Source of the DNA: Candidatus Aminicenantota bacterium
GTDB lineage: Bacteria > Acidobacteriota > UBA4820 > DSQY01
Assembly (NCBI GenBank): GCA_027365515.1
Contig: DAHXMK010000038.1
Coordinates: 1 to 6,927, forward strand
Reading direction: 5' to 3'
DNA: 6,927 nucleotides
In this document: piece by piece, positions 1 through 4,691 of the stretch
How the letters are laid out: every line of letters starts with the position of its first letter
How positions within the stretch are numbered: position 1 is the first letter of the stretch
Made by a program: the position numbers and the translations under genes
Notes under the pieces: model-generated
The model's database searches: none
What the model saw: the letters and a program-made list of their open reading frames with translations, nothing else
Told to the model about the DNA's origin: nothing

Positions 1-16
1 GCCTGCCTTGCTCTAG

Positions 17-54
17 GCCCAACGGCGCCGGGACGGCCATTCCTGCGGAATGGC
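17..54 (-). other. possible cassette core site and adjacent hairpin
   Basis: On the minus strand 23-17 reads GTTGGGC, which fits the integron core consensus GTTRRRY. Just before it in that reading is a perfect 8-bp hairpin with a 3-base loop (36-43 with 47-54). This could be the 3' end of the attC of the leftmost cassette, continuing the array out of the window. I could not find a matching inverse core site between here and the gene ending at 246, so a complete attC is not demonstrated. A chance match or a simple terminator hairpin are alternatives. Confidence 0.3.
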
Positions 55-84
55 TACAAACTCAAGGGGAGCAGGATACGGGGC

Positions 85-164
85 GAATTGCGAATGGTGA
101 ATTTTGAATGTTGAATTGAGGAAGGGTATTCAGTTAACCAAGTGAGTTGCGAGTTTTGAGTTGG
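85..164 (+). repeat. degenerate 7-bp tandem repeats, GAAT/GAGT type
   Basis: Two runs of heptamers occur: five units at 85-119 (gaattgc, gaatggt, gaatttt, gaatgtt, gaattga) and three at 144-164 (gagttgc, gagtttt, gagttgg). All units start with GA and keep exact 7-base spacing while the other positions vary. No ORF crosses them. The region 1-245 holds only these repeats and the left-edge hairpin; I see no gene in it. Confidence 0.75.
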
Positions 165-245
165 CAATGACCACAAGAACGAAGCGCGGCAAGTCAAGTC
201 GTGCTCAGAGTTGAGAAATGCTAGAAAGCAAGATGTGACCCTGAA

Positions 246-473
246 CTACTTGTCTTTCCTCACGTGGTAATTGTCAGCACCAAGCAACGGTAGCCGGGAG
301 GCTCTGAATATGTCCTTCGCCTTGAATTCAGTGACGCGAGCTTTTTTCAGCTTCCCTACATACCCTTTAGCCACGATCTGCGGATAGACTAGAGACAAGT
401 ATGATAATGCCGCGGGATAGTCATGTTCCTCCGATGACTTGAGCCACTTTACTTTCATTGTTGATTTGGCCAT
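246..473 (-). CDS. short cassette protein, probably C-terminally truncated (ParB-like family by recall)
   Basis: This encodes 75 residues. The start is supported by AGGAGG (481-486) seven bases upstream of the ATG. The sequence begins with a polar, aromatic stretch (KWLKSSEEHDYPAALSYL) and later has FKAKDIFRAS and LPLLGADNYHV. From memory this matches an unnamed family of about 110 residues in which LPLL..N.HV is followed by a K/R-rich turn and a strand with a DGYHR-type motif, recalling ParB/sulfiredoxin-fold proteins. Here the stop comes directly after HVRKDK, and I found no continuation in the other two frames downstream, so the C-terminal half appears to be missing. It lies downstream of an attC, so it is the third gene of the cassette array. 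Function unknown; the family assignment is recall, not a search result. Confidence 0.7.
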   Translation of the reverse strand: MAKSTMKVKWLKSSEEHDYPAALSYLSLVYPQIVAKGYVGKLKKARVTEFKAKDIFRASRLPLLGADNYHVRKDK

Positions 474-526
474 TTTGAAACCTCCTACTCATGCCGCCGA
501 ACATGGGCTTCGCTTTTTTCTTCGAG

Positions 527-644
527 GCCCAATGCCCGCGTTCAGCGGACCCAGAGCTGTTTTCGAAGGGCACCTAAGCGCAAGAGCACCTTCGAGGCTC
601 GGCCACCCTTGCGCGTCTGGGTCCGATGAAACGGGCTGTTAGGC
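527..644 (-). other. integron attC site 1 (between cassettes 1 and 2)
   Basis: Read on the minus strand it opens with the inverse core GCCTAAC (644-638) and closes with ATTGGGC (533-527). The inner arms 546-555 (cggacccaga) and 616-625 (tctgggtccg) are perfectly complementary over 10 bases. The outer arms pair as GCCTAACAGCCCGTT with AACGCGGGCATTGGGC, leaving unpaired bases as expected for extrahelical bases. The length of 118 bases lies in the usual attC range. The closing core has A where the consensus GTTRRRY has G, which is the cleavage-proximal base, so activity may be reduced. Confidence 0.88.
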
Positions 645-650
645 ACACGC

Positions 651-1157
651 TTATAACATTGCAAGAAGGGCACCAACTGCCGACCCAAGAACCGCAGTAA
701 CCAAGGGGTGAGAAAGAAATGCCTTCAACCGGCTCTTTGCTTCTTCTTTTTGATCCGTCGTGAAATTAGAGTTCTCGATCGTGTGGATCATCTGCTCAAT
801 AGCCGCTATGAAAGTGAGAGTATTGTTATTGCCAATTTGAACCGCCTGCGAATTGGCAACTGATATGTTCTGAGTGATGATTGGGAAAACCATTGGAAAG
901 GCGGGCGGAGAGGATTTCTTTTCAATGGCATCTACACCGGGTGCGGTGATCTTGCCTGCACCACCAACCCAGCCTCCTAGCCCTTTGAGGCCCTTCCATG
1001 TTATGAGGCCGTTCTCATCTAGCTGTTGGCAAATCGCAAAAATGTCGCGCTGATCAACCGGTGGAGAGAGTTCATGTGGATTCGGCGCCCCGAAATCTTC
1101 TCGGCGGTGATCGTAGAACCACTGGAGCACGAGCCCTCGAAGTTCGTTATCGGTCAT
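651..1157 (-). CDS. winged-helix protein with RHIM-like amyloid motif and C-terminal hydrophobic segment
   Basis: This encodes 168 residues. The ATG at 1157 is preferred over a TTG at 1181 because GGGAGG lies six bases upstream of it, and the TTG falls inside the attC core. Residues 1-80 look like a winged helix: ELRGLVLQWFYDHR, then FAICQQLDENGLITW, then a Gly-rich wing leading to ITAPGVDAIE. Residues 106-114, VQIGNNNTL, match the RHIM core (I/V)Q(I/V)GxxNx(L/M) known from RIPK1/RIPK3 and resembling bacterial amyloid signalling motifs. Helical residues 115-150 follow, with an EEAKSRLKAFLSHPLV stretch, then a small-residue hydrophobic end (TAVLGSAVGALLAML) that could insert into a membrane. 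By analogy with amyloid-signalling modules it could assemble on a partner and act at the membrane, possibly in defence; that is inference. No partner with a matching motif is encoded in the window. Confidence 0.85.
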   Translation of the reverse strand: MTDNELRGLVLQWFYDHRREDFGAPNPHELSPPVDQRDIFAICQQLDENGLITWKGLKGLGGWVGGAGKITAPGVDAIEKKSSPPAFPMVFPIITQNISVANSQAVQIGNNNTLTFIAAIEQMIHTIENSNFTTDQKEEAKSRLKAFLSHPLVTAVLGSAVGALLAML

Positions 1158-1176
1158 TTGGGCCTCCCAAAAGTGT

Positions 1177-1303
1177 GCCAACGCCCCCGTTCACCGGCCC
1201 CAGACTTCATTTGCGAAGGGCTCCCGAGCAAGAAGACTTCGAAGCTCAGCCACCCGAAGCGTGACCGGGTCCGCGTGCAACGGGCTGCAACGGGCTGTTA
1301 GAC
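1177..1303 (-). other. integron attC site 2 (between cassettes 2 and 3)
   Basis: Read on the minus strand it opens with GTCTAAC (1303-1297) and closes with GTTGGC (1182-1177). The outer arms CTAACAGCCCGTT and AACGGGGGCGTTGG pair with an unpaired base. The inner arms are weaker (CACGCGGACCC against GGGGCCGGTG). Its terminal loop shares sequence with attC 1, for example GAAGGGCxCC and AGCTCxGCCACCC-like stretches, suggesting both belong to one attC lineage. One arm contains an exact 10-base tandem duplication (tgcaacgggc at 1276-1285 and 1286-1295), which lengthens that arm. Confidence 0.8.
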
Positions 1304-1322
1304 GGCGATTAATGGTCTCACG

Positions 1323-2441
1323 CTAAATTCCGTTGTTGTTGAATGTGACGGTTGTCCGCGCGAACTTAGGTTGATAAGAAAGATCAATCTCGACTTTCCT
1401 CTCGGGCCATCCCCATTTCCAAAGATACATGCTCTCGTTCACGAATGATGGCTTACCAAATTTCTTTGTAAGGATGGATTTCATTTTGTCAAAGTTATCA
1501 TTTCCGTCTAGCCAGGCACTACCGCTGTAGAACTTGTTGTTTGAGAACACATATGCCTCTTCGGCAACGACCAAACCAAACAGAGGGGCGAGCTTATTGC
1601 CTGCCGCTGGTACATACATCGTTGTGCCATCAGGGTTGGTGGTGGTCTTTTTCAGTTTTCCACTCGGCGGTGCTCCCCACTTGAAGTCCATGAAACCTGT
1701 GGGTGGTTCAGTTGTATTGGCAAGCTGTGCTCTTGCAGGGACTGGCGATATTCGCTGCCGCTCCAGCGTGTCGATTCTCGCGGTGAGATCATGAATACAC
1801 TCGTTCGTAACGACAGCTGCACGCTTCAACGTGGCGCTGCCGCTTTGAATGTGTGCGGGGTTCGAGTCGTTCCAGTAGTCGAGGAGTTCATCAAAGGCTG
1901 AGTCATGGAGCTTTTTGCATCTCTGGATTTTTTGATCGATATCGCTGAACACATCGGGTGGCGATGCTGATTGGTAATCGCCGGAGTATCCGGCGTTCTC
2001 GATCGAACGCGCATCTTTGATTGCCCCCTTTATGTCTCCGAGTGTTGATTCACCACTTCGCACGCCCACCATCACCGTCGCGAGGCGAGTATCTTGCTCG
2101 TTTACTGTCTTGAGGTAGCCCCCGGCTACGCTAAAATACTTCCTCTCGTCGTCGCTAAACAAGTGCGCTTTTGGATGATTGGGATCGACCACGCCGCCAG
2201 CACTAGGCGCGGGGCTTGGCTGTGAGCCACCGCTGGACCCTCTGAATATACTGACTAGCGCTCCGAGAAGGCAAAGCCCTATCAGACATACAACCCCAAC
2301 AATCAGTAGAGTAAATAGTGGGGAGGCTTTCTTCCTTGATTGGGCGGGCATTGGTGGCGACCCGGATCCAGCGCGAAAGCCGCACTTGGGGCAGAAACCA
2401 TCATCGGGACCTAGCTCATGGTTACATTGTGAGCAATACAT
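1323..2441 (-). CDS. zinc-ribbon, single-pass membrane protein with C-terminal beta domain (cassette gene)
   Basis: This encodes 372 residues. The start is fixed by AGGAGG a few bases upstream of the ATG at 2441. Residues 1-25 form a small zinc ribbon with Cys pairs at 3/6 and 17/20 (CSQC and CPKC). A Lys/Arg-Lys-Lys patch precedes a transmembrane helix at about 43-66, followed by a Ser/Pro/Gly-rich linker (67-90). Residues 95-235 are mostly helical and charged. Residues 248-372 look like a compact mixed beta domain beginning GFMDFKWGAPP, with AYVFSNNKFYSG, KFGKPSF and YLWKWGWP motifs. The order suggests a cytoplasmic zinc ribbon and an extracytoplasmic C-terminal domain. It is the promoter-proximal gene of the array and follows a short leader ORF that ends 24 bases before its ATG. 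Function unknown; I do not recognise a named family for the C-terminal domain. Confidence 0.88.
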   Translation of the reverse strand: MYCSQCNHELGPDDGFCPKCGFRAGSGSPPMPAQSRKKASPLFTLLIVGVVCLIGLCLLGALVSIFRGSSGGSQPSPAPSAGGVVDPNHPKAHLFSDDERKYFSVAGGYLKTVNEQDTRLATVMVGVRSGESTLGDIKGAIKDARSIENAGYSGDYQSASPPDVFSDIDQKIQRCKKLHDSAFDELLDYWNDSNPAHIQSGSATLKRAAVVTNECIHDLTARIDTLERQRISPVPARAQLANTTEPPTGFMDFKWGAPPSGKLKKTTTNPDGTTMYVPAAGNKLAPLFGLVVAEEAYVFSNNKFYSGSAWLDGNDNFDKMKSILTKKFGKPSFVNESMYLWKWGWPERKVEIDLSYQPKFARTTVTFNNNGI

Positions 2442-2465
2442 GAAACCTCCTGTCGTGCGCTACGG

Positions 2466-2552
2466 TTATTGGAGCCGCCTAACGCTTATTAGACCGCATA
2501 CCGCGCGGGCTGTATGGCGGGCTAACACGGCGGCGGAAGCGATCCCTCTCAT
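2466..2552 (-). CDS. short leader ORF spanning the cassette core site, copy A
   Basis: This encodes 28 residues, MRGIASAAVLARHTARAVCG followed by LISVRRLQ. The ATG begins six bases after the -10 hexamer of the promoter at 2559-2587, so the transcript probably starts at or next to the A of the ATG and the ORF would be leaderless. The core site GTTAGGC (2483-2477) lies inside it, at the codons for V and R. It stops 24 bases before the next gene, allowing translational coupling. A second copy at 4692-4826 shares MRxIAS, LAR and LISVR. Class 1 integrons likewise carry a short ORF across attI1 that helps cassette expression; the parallel is by analogy. Whether the peptide matters is unknown. Confidence 0.55.
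   Translation of the reverse strand: MRGIASAAVLARHTARAVCGLISVRRLQ
2477..2483 (-). other. cassette core site (attI-like boundary), copy A
   Basis: GTTAGGC on the minus strand fits GTTRRRY and marks where the array of minus-strand cassettes begins. It is preceded by GTCTAATAAGC, identical to the sequence before the second core site at 4761-4767. Beyond it the two copies diverge at once, as expected for a recombination boundary. Confidence 0.7.
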
Positions 2553-2558
2553 GGCGCG

Positions 2559-2587
2559 ACTCTATTCTTCTTGCGCCGCGTTGTCAA
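2559..2587 (-). promoter_or_regulatory. sigma70-type promoter for the cassette array (Pc-like), copy A
   Basis: On the minus strand TTGACA (2587-2582) is followed by a 17-base spacer and TAGAGT (2564-2559). The -35 is a perfect consensus and the -10 matches four of six bases. The same two boxes with the same spacer recur in the copy at 4657-4685 although parts of the spacer differ, which supports function. It would drive all three cassette genes to the left. Confidence 0.75.
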
Positions 2588-2588
2588 A

Positions 2589-2618
2589 CGCGGGCGGGGG
2601 GGAATGCCCCCGCCCGCG
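2589..2618 (-). terminator. strong GC-rich hairpin upstream of the cassette promoter
   Basis: A perfect 12-bp stem (2589-2600 with 2607-2618) with a 6-base loop. On the minus strand it is followed by only a short T run (gTTTGACA), so it is a weak intrinsic terminator by sequence but a very stable structure. It lies just upstream of the promoter at 2559-2587; a terminator lies in the same place before promoter copy B, suggesting insulation of the cassette from upstream transcription. Confidence 0.6.
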
Positions 2619-2659
2619 ACTTGCGTTGATTCTTTCTTGCGCGTGCCTTGCATCTTTCA

Positions 2660-2786
2660 CTACTCACTACTCACGACTCACCATTCACGAATCAGCAGTC
2701 ACGAATCACTTCACGCGCCCGCAACTTCTAACTTCTCACTTCTCACGTCTAACTTCTCACGCCTCACCTCTCACTTCTCACTTTCT
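2660..2786 (-). repeat. degenerate 7-bp tandem repeats, YTTCTCA/CTACTCA type
   Basis: Two heptamer runs occur. 2660-2708 has ctactca, ctactca, cgactca, ccattca, cgaatca, gcagtca and cgaatca. 2724-2786 has nine units close to acttctc. On the minus strand these read TGA-type, the same polarity class as the plus-strand repeats at 85-164 and 5289-5372. No supported gene lies in 2619-2987; ORFs there only run through these repeats. A hairpin at 2789-2814 (cgccttcgcg against cgcgaaaggcg) follows. Confidence 0.8.
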
Positions 2787-2814
2787 CACGCCTTCGCGAC
2801 GGCCGCGAAAGGCG

Positions 2815-2842
2815 AACCACAGAGACACGGAGGCACAGAGGA
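2815..2842 (+). repeat. dispersed repeat 'accacagagacacggaggcacagag', left arm
   Basis: The stretch beginning aaccacagagacacggaggc at 2815 is the classic form of a short intergenic repeat seen in many environmental bacterial genomes (recall). Its inverted counterpart is at 2950-2978, so the two could form the ends of a small palindromic element of about 165 bases. Confidence 0.65.
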
Positions 2843-2949
2843 CTGTTCTTGGTCGCATCAGCAAGCGCGCCTCTGTTGCCCGCGCAACAAGTAAACTATG
2901 AATGGCGCCAACCAAAGACGGGCACCTTTTCTTGACCTTCGCCCTTCCT

Positions 2950-2978
2950 CTCTCCGTGCCTCCGCTCCTCTGTGGTGA
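2950..2978 (-). repeat. dispersed repeat, inverted right arm
   Basis: The minus strand reads ttcaccacagaggagcggag followed by gcacggaga, matching the arm at 2815-2842 apart from a few changes. A third copy in this orientation, lacking the first part, is at 5466-5490. The stretch between the arms (2843-2949) has no recognisable content. Confidence 0.65.
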
Positions 2979-2987
2979 AAATTCCCC

Positions 2988-3725
2988 TCACGCCTTCGCG
3001 GGCGGGGCCTTCTTGGCTTTCCTCGTCGCCGCCGCTTTGGCGGGGGCTTTGCGTTGCGCCTTGGTCTTGGTATTGCGTTTGAGGATGCCGAGTTTTTCGA
3101 GCAGTTGCGGCTTCGGGCCGAGGGCGACCTTGGCGATTTTTACGAACTCGCTCATCCAGGCGTCCATCGCTTTCAGGACCGCGTCCTGCTCTTCGGTCGC
3201 CTGCTGCGAGGCGCCGATTGCGGACTGGTGCGCCTGCATGGCGGCGGACATCTCCACCACCTTGGCGCGCCCGGCGGCGAGCCTCTTCGCGTCGTACCCG
3301 CGCGTCCCCAGCGCCTTCGCGATATCCGGGTCGTGGCTGGCGTTGTCGAAGAGCGCCGTGGCCATCGTGAGGAATAGAGGCATCGCCTTCGGCATCGGCC
3401 GGTCCAGTCCCAGAACCGAAAGGGCCGCCTTGTCCTTCGAGAAGATGGCGCGCGCGACCTTGGCCAGGTCCTGATAGGCTTTGCGCGCCGCCTTTTCGGC
3501 GTTCTGGGCGCGCTTGGACGCCTCGCCCTGGTCTCCCTCGGCGGCCACCTGCTTCTTGACCGCCCCGTCCGCAGCCTCGTAGAGCGCCATCCCTTCGCTC
3601 AGTTGCGGCGTCTGGTAGCCGAACGCCCCGAGGTACTGCCCGATCTCCGCGTCGCCCTTCGCGTTTGAAATCGCCACGTCCGCCGCGTTCAGCCTCACCG
3701 CGATACCCTTCTTTGGTTTCGACAT
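2988..3725 (-). CDS. internally duplicated helical protein with histone H1-like basic tail
   Basis: This encodes 245 residues from the ATG at 3725, chosen because GAGGAG (3732-3737) sits six bases upstream; the frame stays open to 3806 but the extra residues look like translated repeat. The protein is two copies of one unit, about 18-107 and 124-214. Each has D-x-x-I near the start, then LGAFGY or LGTRGY, an EG/AG helix, a long Ala/Gln/Glu-rich helix, an aromatic-containing helix ending in AKVAR or AKVAL, and a closing L-x-x-LGL or LLEKLGI. No signal peptide or membrane helix is visible, so it is probably cytoplasmic. Residues 217-245 are a Lys/Ala/Pro tail of the AlgP/H1 type, consistent with nucleic-acid binding. 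I recall unnamed homologues in several environmental phyla but no function. The 21-bp palindromic array lies directly upstream. Confidence 0.85.
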   Translation of the reverse strand: MSKPKKGIAVRLNAADVAISNAKGDAEIGQYLGAFGYQTPQLSEGMALYEAADGAVKKQVAAEGDQGEASKRAQNAEKAARKAYQDLAKVARAIFSKDKAALSVLGLDRPMPKAMPLFLTMATALFDNASHDPDIAKALGTRGYDAKRLAAGRAKVVEMSAAMQAHQSAIGASQQATEEQDAVLKAMDAWMSEFVKIAKVALGPKPQLLEKLGILKRNTKTKAQRKAPAKAAATRKAKKAPPAKA

Positions 3726-3774
3726 CGTCTTCTCCTCTTCCAAGATGATGACCCCTGCCACGCCCTTCGTGCTT

Positions 3775-4308
3775 CTTACCGGCCGATCCGGTTCTCCTGC
3801 CGCCATCCGGCGGCTTCCTACCCGTTATCGCGCCACTCCTACCGCGCTCTTAAGCGTTCCCGCCGCCGTTCGCGCCATCCCTACCGGAATCATCGCGCCT
3901 CCTCCCGGCTCCTTCACGTTGCCTACGGGTCTCCCTTGCATCCCTACGCGCTGCCCCATCATTCCTACCTGGCTCCCGGCCTTTCCTACCGCCATACCTG
4001 CCTTTCCTACCGAAGTAGGAATGTCAGGGAAGCTGGTAGGGATGATTGGGAAGCCGGCAGGAGCCTTCGGGCGGCTGGTAGGAGTCGTTGGGAAGCCGGT
4101 AGGAACCTTCGGGAAGCTCGTAGGAATGCTTTGGAAGGCAGTAGGAAAGCCTGGGGAGGCGGTAGGAATCTTTGGGAGGCCGGAAGCAAACGCCGGGAAG
4201 CTGGAAGCAAGCTTCGGGAAGCAGGAAGCAAACGCCGGGAGGCTCGAAGCAAACACCGGGCGGCGCGAAGCAATCTCAGGCAAACCTGAAGCGGAAGCGG
4301 GTGTGCTG
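3775..4308. repeat. palindromic array of 21-bp units, orientation flips at about 4012
   Basis: From 3775 to 4005 there are eleven 21-base units in register, most starting CCTACC. At 4004-4021 the perfect palindrome TTCCTAC-CGAA-GTAGGAA forms the centre. From 4015 rightward 21-base units run in the opposite orientation: eight of GTAGGAA type (4015-4182), then six of GAAGC type (4183-4308), most with GGGAAGC-like ends. Spacing is exactly 21 throughout, close to two turns of B-DNA, so each motif faces the same side of the helix. Long ORFs in several frames on both strands are a by-product of a period divisible by three. It is not a CRISPR: there are no constant repeats separated by unique spacers. 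Confidence 0.9.
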
Positions 4309-4468
4309 CAAGCGGAGGCGGAGAGAGCGCCCCAAGCCCAAGGGCAACCCCTGTCGTTCGGAAGCATCCCCCCTTGATTCAAGAAAAGCCCCCCGCAAGT
4401 CCAAAACGTGCCTTCCCTTGAACCTGAACCCGCTGACTTTCAGAAGCCCGCGAAGCTACGATGCCCGC

Positions 4469-4498
4469 AATATATCGCTCCATGATGATCATTGTCAA
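4469..4498 (-). promoter_or_regulatory. candidate sigma70 promoter reading into the 21-bp array and the gene at 2988-3725
   Basis: On the minus strand TTGACA (4498-4493), an 18-base spacer, and TATATT (4474-4469; five of six to consensus). Transcription would start near 4462, cross the entire palindromic array and reach the ATG at 3725, giving a leader of roughly 740 bases. I see no better promoter between the array and the gene. Confidence 0.5.
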
Positions 4499-4514
4499 GC
4501 GAAAGCGGCGGCCC

Positions 4515-4542
4515 TTGCCATGCCGCCCTGGTGGTGTACAAT
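4515..4542 (+). promoter_or_regulatory. candidate sigma70 promoter, divergent
   Basis: TTGCCA (4515-4520), a 16-base spacer, and TACAAT (4537-4542). It is back to back with the minus-strand promoter at 4469-4498 and fires toward a structured stretch ending in a terminator at 4609-4649. Confidence 0.4.
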
Positions 4543-4548
4543 GAGGGT

Positions 4549-4650
4549 GGCAGATCACCCCCGGCGCGAGCCCCGATGGAAACCGCTCGCGCCAATGCAC
4601 CTCCTTTCCCCCCCGGCGGCCCTAGCACTACCGGGGGGCGTTTCTTTTGC
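4549..4650 (+). ncRNA. candidate small structured RNA of about 100 bases
   Basis: Between the promoter at 4515-4542 and the terminator at 4609-4649 there is no ORF with a convincing start, but there are clear stems. One is a GGGTG/CACCC stem around 4545-4560. Another is a perfect 9-bp stem GGCGCGAGC (4563-4571) with GCTCGCGCC (4585-4593) around a 13-base loop. The third is the terminator hairpin. Promoter, stems and terminator together fit a small RNA or an attenuator-like leader. I compared it mentally with fluoride, c-di-GMP, SAH and SRP RNAs and saw no convincing match. It could equally be a remnant leader. Confidence 0.3.
4609..4649 (+). terminator. intrinsic terminator upstream of cassette promoter copy B
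   Basis: CCCCCCGG (4609-4616) pairs with CCGGGGGG (4631-4638) around a 14-base loop, followed by cgTTTCTTTT. It ends any transcript coming from the left immediately before the promoter at 4657-4685. Confidence 0.75.
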
Positions 4651-4656
4651 CCCCAT

Positions 4657-4685
4657 TTGACAACGCGAAGCGACAAGAATAGAGT
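4657..4685 (+). promoter_or_regulatory. sigma70-type promoter for the single cassette (Pc-like), copy B
   Basis: TTGACA (4657-4662), a 17-base spacer, and TAGAGT (4680-4685): the same boxes and spacing as on the minus strand at 2587-2559. The alignment of the two copies runs without a gap from this -35 box to the core site. It drives the lipoprotein gene at 4789-5193. Confidence 0.75.
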
Positions 4686-4691
4686 CACGCC

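Larger units (their letters stand above)
246..2483 (-). mobile_element. integron-type cassette array without integrase (CALIN-like)
   Basis: Three same-strand genes are separated by two attC-type sites and begin at a core site GTTAGGC (2483-2477). Cassette ends carry extended complementarity, as expected if each cassette was once a circle. Cassette 3 starts GTTAGGCGGC and ends GCCGTCTAAC. Cassette 2 starts GTTGGCACAC and ends GTGTGCCTAAC, identical apart from one base missing in the start. No tyrosine recombinase is encoded in the window. The cassette genes look more AT-rich and less biased in codon use than the gene at 5569, consistent with acquisition. All three genes would be read from the promoter at 2559-2587. 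Confidence 0.8.

Noticed and set aside
439..642. 67-residue plus-strand ORF
   Set aside because: It is antisense to a gene start and then reads through attC 1; no ribosome site.
2492..2552. Complete attC read on the plus strand from GCCTAAC at 2477
   Set aside because: A short stem with a bulged base exists, but the right end reads CTAAC rather than GTTAG, so it lacks the inverted outer boxes. Similarity to the other platform copy explains the region better.
2179..2901. 240-residue plus-strand ORF
   Set aside because: It is antisense to the start of the zinc-ribbon gene, then runs through heptamer repeats; its Ser/Thr/His-rich sequence is a translation of the repeats.
3726..3806. N-terminal extension of the gene at 2988-3725 to an upstream ATG at 3806
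   Set aside because: The GAGGAG six bases before the ATG at 3725 and the repeat-derived nature of the extra residues favour the shorter form.
3775..4308. CRISPR array
   Set aside because: Units are contiguous degenerate 21-mers that invert at the centre; there are no constant repeats with unique spacers and no cas genes.
3745..4382. Long ORFs in several frames on both strands (for example 3745-4377 plus, 3825-4382 minus, 4007-4273 minus)
   Set aside because: They arise because a 21-base period lacks stops in several frames at once. None has a good ribosome site with a non-repetitive domain, and substitutions show no preference for one frame's third positions.
4545..4610. Fluoride, c-di-GMP, SAH riboswitch or SRP RNA
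   Set aside because: Individual pieces such as GATGGAAACC look suggestive, but the required conserved cores and pseudoknot partners are not present in order.
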